A stretch of DNA of 64,000 bases from Xanthomonas rydalmerensis (GTDB lineage Bacteria; Pseudomonadota; Gammaproteobacteria; Xanthomonadales; Xanthomonadaceae): the NCBI RefSeq assembly GCF_033170385.1, contig NZ_CP126170.1, forward strand, positions 3,868,001-3,932,000. The letters run 5' to 3'. Positions within the stretch are counted from its first letter, which is position 1. Each line of letters opens with the position of its first letter. The notes under the pieces are model-generated. The model did no database searches and was not told the origin of the DNA. It saw nothing but the letters and a program-made list of their open reading frames with translations. Below, piece after piece: positions 39,272-50,028 of this stretch. Position numbers and translations under genes: made by a program.

Positions 39272-39548
39272 TAATACAACTCCTTGTTTCGGGGAGATAG
39301 AAACCGGTAGAGGCATGGTTCAGTACAGATGTCTCGTCACATCCAGACGGCCGTTTCCGCACGCCATCGCCGCGCACATTATGCGCGGCATAGTGAAGAT
39401 GGCGTTAACGGGCACGTAACATGTGAAAGTCAACGCCAGCCGCTGCAAGGCCGTGGATACACCCTATACAGGTTGATGAAATCCCGCAATGCGGCGGGGA
39501 GATGACCGTTTGCGGTCGTAGACAAGCGCCCACAGGGCGACCCAGTTC

Positions 39549-40460
39549 TCACCGCGGCCGCGCCCAGGGCGGCGGGTCGGCCAACTCGGCCTGCATGAAC
39601 TCGACGAAGGCCCGGACCCGCGGCGGCACCAGCCGGCGTTGCGGCATGACCGCGTGGATGCCGGTCTCGGCCAGCGGATAGTCGGCCAGCACCTGGCGCA
39701 GCCGCCCCTGCCGCAGGTCCTCGGCCACATGCCATTCCGAATGCAGGGCGATGCCCTGGCCGTTGACCGCGGCGTCGCGCAGCACCTCGCCGAAGTTGGT
39801 CTCCAGCGGTCCGGCCACGCGCACGGCGATCTCGCCGTCGGGCCCCTGCAGCCGCCAGGTGTCCTGCCTTCCGTCGCTGCCGGTCAGCAGCAGGCAGGCG
39901 TGCGCGGCCAGGTCGGCCGGCGTGGCCGGGGTGCCATGGCGGCGCAGGTAGTCGGGTGAGGCGCAGAGCATGCGCCGATTGCCGGCCAGGCGCCGCGCGA
40001 CCAGGCTGGAATCGCGCAGGTTGCCGATGCGGATCGCCAGGTCGAAGCCTTCGCTGACCAGGTCCACGACGTTGTCGCTCAGGTGCACGCTCAGCCGCAC
40101 CTGCGGGTGCAGCGCCATGAACCGCGGCAGCAGCGGCGACACGTAGAGCCGCCCGAACGCGGCCGACATCGTCACCCGCAGGGTGCCGGCGGCGGCGACG
40201 CCGGCCTGGCGCAGGCCGCCGGCCAGCGATTCCAGGTCCTCGACCAGCGGCCGCCCCTGCTCGGCCAGTTGCAGGCCTTCCGGGGTCGGGTGCAGGCGCC
40301 GCGTGGTCCGGTGCAGCAGGCGCACGCCGAGCGCGCGTTCCAGCCGCTGCAGCCGCTGGCTGGCCACCGCCACCGAGATGTCCAGGCTGCGCGCGGCGGC
40401 GCTGATCGAGCCGAGGTCGAGCACGCGCAGGAACAGGGCGATATCGCCGATCCGGTCCAT
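39549..40460 (-). CDS. LysR family transcriptional regulator
   Basis: 303 residues. The N-terminal winged helix-turn-helix (GSISAAARSLDISVAVASQRLQ) is followed by the linker helix LERALGVRLLHRTTRR and a periplasmic-binding-like effector domain from about residue 90. It is divergent from the MFS/SGNH/AKR/oxidoreductase unit, with a 99-nt shared region containing a palindromic T-N11-A site, so it most likely controls that unit and itself. The sequence resembles the subgroup regulating transporters and oxidoreductases; the inducer is unknown. Confidence 0.93.
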   Translation of the reverse strand: MDRIGDIALFLRVLDLGSISAAARSLDISVAVASQRLQRLERALGVRLLHRTTRRLHPTPEGLQLAEQGRPLVEDLESLAGGLRQAGVAAAGTLRVTMSAAFGRLYVSPLLPRFMALHPQVRLSVHLSDNVVDLVSEGFDLAIRIGNLRDSSLVARRLAGNRRMLCASPDYLRRHGTPATPADLAAHACLLLTGSDGRQDTWRLQGPDGEIAVRVAGPLETNFGEVLRDAAVNGQGIALHSEWHVAEDLRQGRLRQVLADYPLAETGIHAVMPQRRLVPPRVRAFVEFMQAELADPPPWARPR

Positions 40461-40472
40461 TGTGTGGATTCC

Positions 40473-40489
40473 ATTGAAAGTCGTTCAAT
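40473..40489. promoter_or_regulatory. Candidate LysR operator
   Basis: ATTGAA-AGTCG-TTCAAT is a perfect 6-bp inverted repeat that contains T-N11-A, the LysR-type recognition geometry. It lies 13 nt from the lysR start and 71 nt from the MFS start, in the only A/T-rich stretch between the divergent genes. Confidence 0.65.
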
Positions 40490-40559
40490 ATTTTTACTGT
40501 TTTTGCTGAGAACCTGCAGGCCTAGGCTGCCGTCCTCCCGCCACTCTCGGAGCCGCCGC

Positions 40560-41810
40560 ATGGCCGCCTCGCTCGCCCCACCTCCCCACCCGCCCGCTGC
40601 CGGGCGCACACCGATCGCGCTGTTCGCACTGACCGCCGGCGCCTTCGGCATCGGCACCACCGAGTTCGTGATCATGGGCCTGCTGTTGCAGGTGGCCGCC
40701 GACCTGCAGGTCAGCGTTCCCGCCGCGGGGCTGCTGATCTCCGGCTATGCGCTGGGCGTGTTCCTCGGCGCGCCGCTGCTGACAGTGGCCAGCCGGCGCT
40801 GGCCGCGCAAGCGCGTGCTGCTGGCGCTGATGCTGGTGTTCACCGCCGGCAACCTGGCCTGCGCGCTGGCGCCGACCTATGCGGCGCTGATGGCGGCGCG
40901 GGTGGTGACCTCGCTGGCGCATGGCACCTTCTTCGGCGTCGGCGCGGTGGTCGCCACCACCCTGGTGCCGCCGCAGCGCAAGGCCTCGGCGATCTCGACC
41001 ATGTTCACCGGCCTCACCGTCGCCACCCTGCTCGGGGTGCCGGCCGGTGCCTGGCTGGGCCTGCAGTACGGATGGCGCGCCACGTTCTGGGCGGTGGCGG
41101 CGATCGGCGCCCTGGCCACCGTGGTGATCGCCGCACTGGTGCCGGCCGACCGCGACGCCCCGCCGGCGCCGCCGCTGCGCGAGGAACTGCGCGCGGTCGG
41201 TCGCGCCCCAGTGCTGCTGGGTCTGGCGACCACGGTGCTGGGCTATGCCGGCGTGTTCGCGGTGTACACCTACGTGCAGCCGCTGCTGACCCAGGTCACC
41301 GGGGTGGCCGACAGTGCGGTGTCGCCGCTGCTGCTGGTGTTCGGCGTGGGCATGATCGTCGGCAATGTGCTCGGCGGACGCCTGGCCGACCGCCGACCGC
41401 GGCAGGCGCTGCCGCTGAGCCTGGGTGCGCTGGCCGTGGTGCTGGCGGCGTTGACCTTCGCCTTGCCGTCGGCACCGGCGATGGCGCTGGGCATCGGCCT
41501 GCTGGGCGTGGCCGCGTTCGCCACGGTGGCGCCGCTGCAGGTGTGGGTGCTGGGCAAGGCCGGCGAGGCCGGCCGGCATCTGGCCTCGAGCCTGAACATC
41601 GGCGCGTTCAACCTGGGCAATGCGCTGGGCGCGTGGCTCGGCGGCCTGGTACTCGGCCACGGCGGCAGCCTGTCGCAACTGCCGTGGGTGGCGGCACTGC
41701 TGACCCTGGCCGGACTGGCGGTGGCGCTGGGTGCACTGCGGCTGTCGCCGGCCACCGCCGTGCCCGCGCCCGATACCGGCGCCGGCTGCGCCGCCGGCGG
41801 TGCGGCATGA
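40560..41810 (+). CDS. MFS transporter (AraJ/YdhP-like DHA1 family)
   Basis: A 416-residue, twelve-helix major facilitator. The first helix region LTAGAFGIGTTEFVIMGLL is typical of the AraJ/YdhP/PbuE branch of drug:H+ antiporters. The loop SRRWPRKRVLLALMLVF carries the RxxRxR motif A between helices 2 and 3. An efflux role for a sugar, drug or nucleoside-like compound is plausible. It is the first gene divergent from the LysR gene, and its stop overlaps the SGNH hydrolase start by 4 nt (ATGA). Confidence 0.92.
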   Translation: MAASLAPPPHPPAAGRTPIALFALTAGAFGIGTTEFVIMGLLLQVAADLQVSVPAAGLLISGYALGVFLGAPLLTVASRRWPRKRVLLALMLVFTAGNLACALAPTYAALMAARVVTSLAHGTFFGVGAVVATTLVPPQRKASAISTMFTGLTVATLLGVPAGAWLGLQYGWRATFWAVAAIGALATVVIAALVPADRDAPPAPPLREELRAVGRAPVLLGLATTVLGYAGVFAVYTYVQPLLTQVTGVADSAVSPLLLVFGVGMIVGNVLGGRLADRRPRQALPLSLGALAVVLAALTFALPSAPAMALGIGLLGVAAFATVAPLQVWVLGKAGEAGRHLASSLNIGAFNLGNALGAWLGGLVLGHGGSLSQLPWVAALLTLAGLAVALGALRLSPATAVPAPDTGAGCAAGGAA

Positions 41811-43111
41811 GCCGGGCGATGGCAAGGGCCGCGCTGGCGACGGCCCTGCTGGGCACGCTGGCGCTGCCGGCCGGCGCGGCACCGCGCGACTGGATCGCAA
41901 CCTGGCAGGCCAGCCCGCAACCGCTATGGGCCGCAGACTTCCCGTTCCCGACACAGACGCCGTTCCACCTGTGGCGGCAGACCGTGCGCCAGGTGGCGCG
42001 GGTCAGCCTGGGTGGCAGCGAGGTGCGGGTGGAGCTGAGCAACGCCTATGGCGACACGCCGCTGCACATCGGCGCCGCGTCGCTGGCGCTGGCCGGCGAC
42101 GGCGCTGCGACCCTGCCCGGCTCGCAGCGGCCGCTGCGCTTCGGCGGCAAGACCGAGGTGATGGTGCCACCGGGCGCGCCGGTGCTCAGCGATCCGGTGG
42201 CGCTGAGCGTGCCGGACCTGGCCCGACTCAGCATCAGCCTGTATCTGCCGCAGCCGACCGCGCCGTCCACCTTTCACTGGGAAGGCCTGCAGAGCGCGTG
42301 GCTGGCCGAGGGCGAACGCACTGCCGACGCCACGCTGGCCGACGCCACCGCGCTGCCGGTGCGGCTGTTCGTCAGTGGCATCCAGGTGCGCCGCGCCGAT
42401 GCCGCCGGCGCGGTGGTGGCGCTGGGCGACTCGATCACCGACGGCGCCGCCTCGACGCCGGGGCAGGATCGGCGCTGGCCGGACCAGTTGGCCACGCGGC
42501 TGGCGGGACAGCGGGTGGCGGTGCTCAACGCCGGCATCTCCGGCGGCCGCGTGCTGCGCGACCGCATGGGCCGCAACGCGCTGGCGCGGCTGGACCGCGA
42601 CGTACTGGCGCAGCCCGGCGTGCACACCCTGATCCTGTTGATGGGCATCAACGACATCAGTTGGTATGCCACGCCGTTCGCACCCGACGATGCACCGGTG
42701 TCGGCCGAGGACCTGATCGCCGGCTACCGGCAGCTGCTGCAGCGCGCGCAGGCACGCGGCCTGCGGGTGATCGGCGCCACCCTCACCCCGTTCGAGGGCG
42801 CGTTGCCGGACGCGCCGATCCCCGGCTACTACAGCGCGCAGAAGGAGGCCGTACGCCAGCAGGTCAATGCCTGGCTGCGCGCCGGCAACGGCTTCGACGC
42901 GATCCTGGATTTCGATGCGCTGCTGCGCGACCCCGCGCACCCCACGCGGATGCGCGCGGACGTCGACTCGGGCGATCACCTGCATCCCGGCGACGCCGGC
43001 TACGCGGCCATGGCACAGGCTGCCGCGCAATTGCTCGGCGCCAACGCGCCCGCGCGCCCTCCTGCTCCCGCCACTGCGGGCGCGGTCGACACCGACACCG
43101 CGGCGCGCTGA
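41807..43111 (+). CDS. Secreted SGNH/GDSL hydrolase
   Basis: A 434-residue exported esterase-like enzyme. The signal peptide ends AGA-APR near residue 25. After an N-terminal beta-rich region (about 30-205, LWRQTVRQVARVSLGG) the SGNH blocks appear: GDSITDGAAS (nucleophile Ser), NAGISGGRVLRD, MGINDI and DSGDHLHPGDAGY with the catalytic Asp/His. The architecture matches GDSL-type lipases/esterases of about 400 residues that often act on plant or carbohydrate esters. It is translationally coupled to the MFS gene. A low-complexity Ala/Pro/Thr tail ends the protein. Confidence 0.9.
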   Translation: MSRAMARAALATALLGTLALPAGAAPRDWIATWQASPQPLWAADFPFPTQTPFHLWRQTVRQVARVSLGGSEVRVELSNAYGDTPLHIGAASLALAGDGAATLPGSQRPLRFGGKTEVMVPPGAPVLSDPVALSVPDLARLSISLYLPQPTAPSTFHWEGLQSAWLAEGERTADATLADATALPVRLFVSGIQVRRADAAGAVVALGDSITDGAASTPGQDRRWPDQLATRLAGQRVAVLNAGISGGRVLRDRMGRNALARLDRDVLAQPGVHTLILLMGINDISWYATPFAPDDAPVSAEDLIAGYRQLLQRAQARGLRVIGATLTPFEGALPDAPIPGYYSAQKEAVRQQVNAWLRAGNGFDAILDFDALLRDPAHPTRMRADVDSGDHLHPGDAGYAAMAQAAAQLLGANAPARPPAPATAGAVDTDTAAR

Positions 43112-43153
43112 CGCCGTCTCTCCCATCCCCTTCCCCACTATCAGGAGTTCTCC

Positions 43154-44188
43154 ATGGAATACCGTCATCTCGGTGCGTCCGGCTTCAAGGTCCCCGTGCT
43201 CAGCTTCGGCACCGGCACCTTCGCCGGCACCGATCCCTTCTTCGCCACTTGGGGCAATTCGGACGTGGACCAGGCGCGGCGCCTGATCGACATCTGCCTG
43301 GAGGCCGGCGTCACCCTGTTCGACAGCGCCGACGTCTATTCCGGCGGCGCCGCCGAATCGGTGCTGGGCGCGGCGATCAAGGGCCGCCGCGACCAGGTGC
43401 TGCTGTCGACCAAGGCCGGCTTCCGCTTCGACCGCGCGGTGCCCAACAGCGTCGGCTCCTCGCGCTTCCACCTGGTGCGCGCGGTGGAAGCGGCGCTGAC
43501 CCGCCTGGGCACCGACTACCTCGACCTGTTCCAGCTGCACGGCTTCGATGCGCGCACGCCTGTGGAGGAGACCCTGTCCACGCTCGACGACCTGGTGCGT
43601 GCCGGCAAGATCCGCTACCTGGGCGTGTCCAACTTCTCCGGCTGGCAACTGATGAAGTCGCTGGCGGTGGCCGATCGCCACGGTTGGTCGCGCTATGTCG
43701 CGCACCAGGCCTATTACTCGCTGATCGGGCGCGACTACGAAGAGGAGCTGATGCCGCTGGGCCTGGACCAGGGCGTGGGCGCGCTGGTGTGGAGCCCGCT
43801 GGGCTGGGGCCGGCTGACCGGCAAGCTGCGCCGCGGCCAGCCGCTGCCGGACAGCAGCCGCCTGCACGACAAGGCGGTCACCGAGGCCGGCCCGCCGGTG
43901 CAGGAAGAGCGCCTGTACCGGGTGATCGACGCCCTGGAGGCCATCGCCGCCGAGACCGGCCGCAGCGTGCCGCAGATCGCGCTGAACTGGCTGCTGCAAC
44001 GACCGACCGTCAGCAGCGTGATCATCGGCGCACGGACCGAGGAGCAGTTGCGGCAGAATCTGGGGGCGGTCGGCTGGACCCTCGATGCCGCCCACGTGCA
44101 ACAGCTGGATGCGGCCAGCGCAGCGGTACCGGTGTATCCGTACTGGCACCAGCGCGGCTTCGCCGAGCGCAACCCGCGGCCGGTCTGA
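43154..44188 (+). CDS. Aldo/keto reductase
   Basis: A 344-residue TIM-barrel NADPH-dependent oxidoreductase. The catalytic tetrad is visible as Asp and Tyr in FDSADVYSGG, Lys in LLSTKAGF and His in LFQLHGFD. The NADPH-binding end is SSVIIGARTEEQLRQNLGAV. It resembles the Tas/YajO-like AKR branch reducing aldehydes or ketoses. It lies 42 nt after the SGNH gene and 42 nt before the zinc-type oxidoreductase, in the LysR-divergent unit. CAGGAG precedes the ATG. Confidence 0.94.
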   Translation: MEYRHLGASGFKVPVLSFGTGTFAGTDPFFATWGNSDVDQARRLIDICLEAGVTLFDSADVYSGGAAESVLGAAIKGRRDQVLLSTKAGFRFDRAVPNSVGSSRFHLVRAVEAALTRLGTDYLDLFQLHGFDARTPVEETLSTLDDLVRAGKIRYLGVSNFSGWQLMKSLAVADRHGWSRYVAHQAYYSLIGRDYEEELMPLGLDQGVGALVWSPLGWGRLTGKLRRGQPLPDSSRLHDKAVTEAGPPVQEERLYRVIDALEAIAAETGRSVPQIALNWLLQRPTVSSVIIGARTEEQLRQNLGAVGWTLDAAHVQQLDAASAAVPVYPYWHQRGFAERNPRPV

Positions 44189-44230
44189 GCCGCGGCCGTG
44201 CCCTCCTTTCCCTCACGTCCAGGAGCCTCC

Positions 44231-45253
44231 ATGAAAGCGGTCGCCACTCTCCAACCCCTGCCGATCGACGATCCGCAGTCGCTGCACGACCTCGACCTGC
44301 CGACGCCGCCCGCGCCCGGCGGCCACGACCTGCTGGTGCGGGTGGAGGCGGTGTCGGTCAATCCGGTGGACACCAAGGTCCGCGGCAACGCATCGCGCGA
44401 CGCCCAGCCCAAGGTGCTGGGCTACGACGCCGCCGGCGTGGTCGAGGCGGTCGGGCCCGAGGTCGAGGGCTTCGAGCCGGGCGACGAGGTCTACTACGCC
44501 GGCGACATCACCCGCGCCGGCAGCAACGCCCAGTACCAACTGGTGGACGCGCGCATCGTCGCGCGCAAGCCGGCCACCCTGGACTTCGCCCAGGCCGCGG
44601 CGCTGCCACTGACCACCCTCACCGCCTGGGAGCTGCTGTTCCAACGCATGCCGTTCGACTTCGACGACGCGCGCAACCGCGGCCGCCGCCTGCTGGTGAT
44701 CGGCGGTGCCGGCGGGGTCGGCTCGATCGCGATCCAGCTGGCGCGGCATGCCGGCTTCGAGGTGATCGCCACCGCCTCGCGGCCGCAGACCCGCGACTGG
44801 TGCCTGCAACTTGGCGCGCACCACGTGATCGACCATCGCCAGGCGCTGGCGCCGCAGCTGCAGGCGCTGGGCATCGACCAGGTGGACGCGGCGCTGAACC
44901 TGGCCGACACCGACCGCTACTGGCAGCCGCTGGGCGAGCTGCTGGCGCCGCAGGGCCACGTCGGGCTGATCGTCGAGCCGAGCGGTCCGCTGCACATCGG
45001 CGACCCGTACAAGGCCAAGTGCATCGGCATCCACTGGGAAATGATGTTCGCGCGCGCCCGTTTCCGCACCGAGGACATGATCGAGCAGCACCGCATCCTG
45101 GCGCGCACCGCCAGCCTGGTGGACGCGGGCGAACTGCGCACCACCCTGACCGAGACGCTCAACCCGATCAACGCCACCACCCTGCGCGAAGCGCACCGGC
45201 GCCTGGAGTCGGGCAGCACCATCGGCAAACTGGCATTGGTCGGCTGGGGCTGA
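44231..45253 (+). CDS. Zinc-type alcohol dehydrogenase-like / quinone oxidoreductase family protein
   Basis: A 340-residue medium-chain dehydrogenase/reductase. The N-terminal GroES-like domain includes VSVNPVDTKVRG and VLGYDAAGVVEAVG. The NADPH loop is VIGGAGGVGSIAIQLA near residue 160. No zinc-binding cysteine cluster is visible despite the family name, so it is probably a zinc-free NADPH enone or quinone reductase. The ATG at 44231 follows AGGAG. It is the last gene of the five-gene LysR-associated block; its stop is followed by the second structured repeat. Confidence 0.9.
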   Translation: MKAVATLQPLPIDDPQSLHDLDLPTPPAPGGHDLLVRVEAVSVNPVDTKVRGNASRDAQPKVLGYDAAGVVEAVGPEVEGFEPGDEVYYAGDITRAGSNAQYQLVDARIVARKPATLDFAQAAALPLTTLTAWELLFQRMPFDFDDARNRGRRLLVIGGAGGVGSIAIQLARHAGFEVIATASRPQTRDWCLQLGAHHVIDHRQALAPQLQALGIDQVDAALNLADTDRYWQPLGELLAPQGHVGLIVEPSGPLHIGDPYKAKCIGIHWEMMFARARFRTEDMIEQHRILARTASLVDAGELRTTLTETLNPINATTLREAHRRLESGSTIGKLALVGWG

Positions 45254-45392
45254 GCGGCCGCGCAGTGATCGGAACATTCGCACGATCGCCCCGCCGACCG
45301 TAACTGCTGTTGCTGTTGCTGTTGCTTCCGCTTCTGCTGATGTTGCTTCTGCGTTTGCTGTGCTTTTGATCTACCCGGGCCCCCTCGGCGCG

Positions 45393-45668
45393 GCAGACGC
45401 GGCGGGCGAATACCCGAAGGGCGACGCGCAGGATGCGCGTCGTTTTCCGCCGGCACATGGGTGAGCCGGACAAAGGCGAAGCACTGCTTCGCCCCGGCGA
45501 ACGGGCAGGCGCCGTGAGGCGCCTGCCCCGGGCTTGGCCGCGTAGCGGACAAGTGCCGTCGGAAAATGCCCGACGTGGCTGCGGACCCGGAGCGCGCTAG
45601 CGCGGAGGGCGCGCTGCGGGGTGTGTTTCTTTTGGTTACTTTTCTTTGCACAAGCAAAGAAAAGTGAC
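45393..45668 (+). repeat. Structured multi-hairpin dispersed repeat, copy 2
   Basis: Same architecture as the element at 25104. The outer stem is 45393-45407 with 45568-45582 (13 of 15 pairs). An 8-bp hairpin has a five-base AGGAT loop (45422-45442). An arm pair at 45443-45456/45553-45566 has a mismatch at the same internal place as copy 1. The 12-bp ACAA-loop hairpin is at 45638-45665. Here the third arm's loop carries 96 extra nt with two more hairpins. A GTTGCT-rich low-complexity stretch (45303-45365) precedes it. No gene is seen in 45254-45840. Confidence 0.86.
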
Positions 45669-45789
45669 CCGCGTCAGCGGAAGCTGTTGCCTTTGCTTCA
45701 AAGCTTCCTGCTTCAGAATCCCCGCGCCATAGCCAAGGCAACCTCAAAGTCAGCGTAAAGGCACGAAGGCAACGTCCCTCTTGCCGTAG

Positions 45790-47889
<2,100 letters not shown>

Positions 47890-48057
47890 GGCATGCGCTG
47901 ACCCGGCAGGCCGTCGGCGACCATCGCCGACAATGTCGCGCCGATGCACGCGGGCTAGGCCGGGCGCAGTCGGTGATCGTCCTCGCTACCGGCGCGCAAG
48001 GCGGACGTCGTCTGCAGCAGGCATGCCTGTCCGCCACCAACTACGGGCCTGCAAGCC

Positions 48058-48468
48058 TCAACGTGCCGTGCAGGGGAACGCCGCGTGCAACGCATGCCCC
48101 ACCGGAACCGCCGCGCGCTGCCGCAACTGCGCCGCCGGCAGCGCGGCCAGCGCGGTGAACACGCGATCGACCAGTTCATGCGCCAGCACGCCCTGCGCGC
48201 CGGCGCACCACTGCGTGCCTTCGGTGGCATCGGCGACGCCGGCGATGTACAGCCGCGCCATCGCGCTGGCCTGCGCGCGGCGCTGTTCGGCGCTGCCGAC
48301 GAGCGGCGTCGCCACGGCCTGCGCATCGCCGCGCAGCAATCGCAGCAGATCGCCAGCTGACAGCTGATGCACCGCCTCCGGACGCGCGGCCACGGACGCG
48401 GCGGCAGGCGCGCTGCCGGCGGCAAGACACAGGCACAGCAGCCGGGGCAATGACGATGACAGCGACAT
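48058..48468 (-). CDS. Rap1a/Tai-like immunity-family secreted protein
   Basis: A 136-residue exported protein. The signal peptide ends AAA-SVA or near it. The mature domain matches the Rap1a/Tai pattern: LSAGDLLRLLRGD, then ARLYIAGVADATEG with WC shortly after, a Leu/Val helix, and the C-terminal VGHALHAAFPC; the paired cysteines (WC and FPC) would form the family disulfide. Tai/Rap1a proteins neutralise type VI secretion amidases in the periplasm. No effector or secretion gene lies nearby, so it is an orphan here or serves another role. Confidence 0.72.
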   Translation of the reverse strand: MSLSSSLPRLLCLCLAAGSAPAAASVAARPEAVHQLSAGDLLRLLRGDAQAVATPLVGSAEQRRAQASAMARLYIAGVADATEGTQWCAGAQGVLAHELVDRVFTALAALPAAQLRQRAAVPVGHALHAAFPCTAR

Positions 48469-48566
48469 CGGCGGACTCCTTTGGCAACCAGGACCAGCGC
48501 TGTCGATCCTAGCAAGCCGGCGCGGCGGACTTGGTGCTGTCGCATCGTGCGGCTATAAGCCTGGGC

Positions 48567-49898
48567 ATGCCATGCGCCTCCCCCCTGCCTACCCTGCCCC
48601 GCCTGCCGCACGCGGCGCTGGCGGCGTATGCCGGCGCGCATTTCGGCAAGAGCCTGCTGTGGTACGCCGGCGAACTGCTGCTGATCTATTCGCTGACCGA
48701 ACACGCCGGCCTGCGCGCGATCGCGGCCGGGTTGGTGCTGGCGCTGGGCCTGCTGCTCAGCGCCGCGATCGGCCTCGGCGCCGGCTGGGGCCTGCGCCGA
48801 CGCCTGCGCGACGTGCGCAACGCCGGACGCCTGCAATGGCACGGCCTGGCCGCCGCCGCGCTGGCGCTGCTGCTGGTGTTCGCTACGCCGTTGCTGCCGT
48901 CGCCGTGGCGGCTGGGCTACGTGCTGGCGGTGAGCCTGCTGTTCCGGCTGGCCTACGCGGCCTGCGACGTGGCCCAGAACACCTTGCTCAGCCTGGCGCA
49001 GTGGCCGTGGCGCGGCCACGACGGCGCCAGCGCGCTGCGCCTGGCCGGCAGCGGCGCCGCGGCGCTGCTGATCAGCAGCGTGGTCGGTGCGGTGCTGGCC
49101 CGCGGCGCCGATGGCGGCGGCCTGGCGCTGCAGGCCAGCGCGGTGCTGGCGGCGGTGGCGATGCTGTGCGCCTGGCAGTTGCAGCGGGTGCTGCACCGTC
49201 ATGCCGCTGCGCATCCTGCACCCTCCGGCACCATCGCCGCAGCCGCGACCGACACGGCGCCCTCGTGGCGCGCGATTCCCTGGCAGCCGCTGGCGCTGAT
49301 CGCGGCGGTCTCGCTGACCCTGCCCGCGTTCACCAAGCTCGCCCCATACGTGGCCGCCTACGGCCTGCTCTCGCCCGGCTGGGGCAGTGCGGTCCTGATC
49401 GCCTATGCGCTCGGCACGGTGCTGGTGCAGCCACTGGCCGCGCGCTGGGGCCGACAGCGCACGCCGGCGCAACGGCTGGCCTGGCTCGGCAGCGGCCTGC
49501 TGCTCTGCGCGCCGCTGTTCGCGCTAACCCTGCCGGCGCAGCCGTTGCTCAGCCTGGCCGCCGCGGCCTGCATCGGTGCGATCGGCGGCAGCGGCGGACA
49601 ACTGGTGTGGGCCTGGCACGCACAACGCACCGCCACCCGCGCCGTCGCCCAGCACGCGCTGAGCTTCGCCGCGCTGACCGCCGCCGCGCAGGTGGCACTG
49701 GCCGCCGGGGTGGTGCTGATCGGCCTGCTGCTGGACGCGCTGGACTACCGCGACGGGCACTGCCTGCTGCTGTGCTGGGCGATGGCGGCCGGTCCGCTGT
49801 TGTGCGGGGCGCTGTGCCTGCTGCTGGCGCTGCTCACCGGGCGTCGCCGGCCATTGGCTGCCGACGCCGGCATGGCGGCGACCGCCAACGGCGGTTGA
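48567..49898 (+). CDS. MFS transporter (GPH/MFS_2-like)
   Basis: A 443-residue membrane protein with about twelve hydrophobic segments. The opening YAGAHFGKSLLWYAGELLLIYSLTEHAGL and the pattern ACDVAQNTLLSLA fit the glycoside-pentoside-hexuronide type of major facilitator, though the similarity is general and the substrate is unknown. The ATG at 48567 is used; a TTG at 48531 is in frame. It is convergent with the ROK regulator and could be part of the same uptake locus. Signals for its own promoter are not clear. Confidence 0.8.
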   Translation: MPCASPLPTLPRLPHAALAAYAGAHFGKSLLWYAGELLLIYSLTEHAGLRAIAAGLVLALGLLLSAAIGLGAGWGLRRRLRDVRNAGRLQWHGLAAAALALLLVFATPLLPSPWRLGYVLAVSLLFRLAYAACDVAQNTLLSLAQWPWRGHDGASALRLAGSGAAALLISSVVGAVLARGADGGGLALQASAVLAAVAMLCAWQLQRVLHRHAAAHPAPSGTIAAAATDTAPSWRAIPWQPLALIAAVSLTLPAFTKLAPYVAAYGLLSPGWGSAVLIAYALGTVLVQPLAARWGRQRTPAQRLAWLGSGLLLCAPLFALTLPAQPLLSLAAAACIGAIGGSGGQLVWAWHAQRTATRAVAQHALSFAALTAAAQVALAAGVVLIGLLLDALDYRDGHCLLLCWAMAAGPLLCGALCLLLALLTGRRRPLAADAGMAATANGG

Positions 49899-50028
49899 GG
49901 CGTTGGCACAGGGTCGGCGGCAGCGCCGACGCCGACGCCGCTGCGGCCCCGAAAGGCCACGGATCTGACGCAGGATCGCCCGCCACGCGGCGGCATCGGC
50001 CCTGCGGCGCAGCGCGCCCAGTCGTGCG

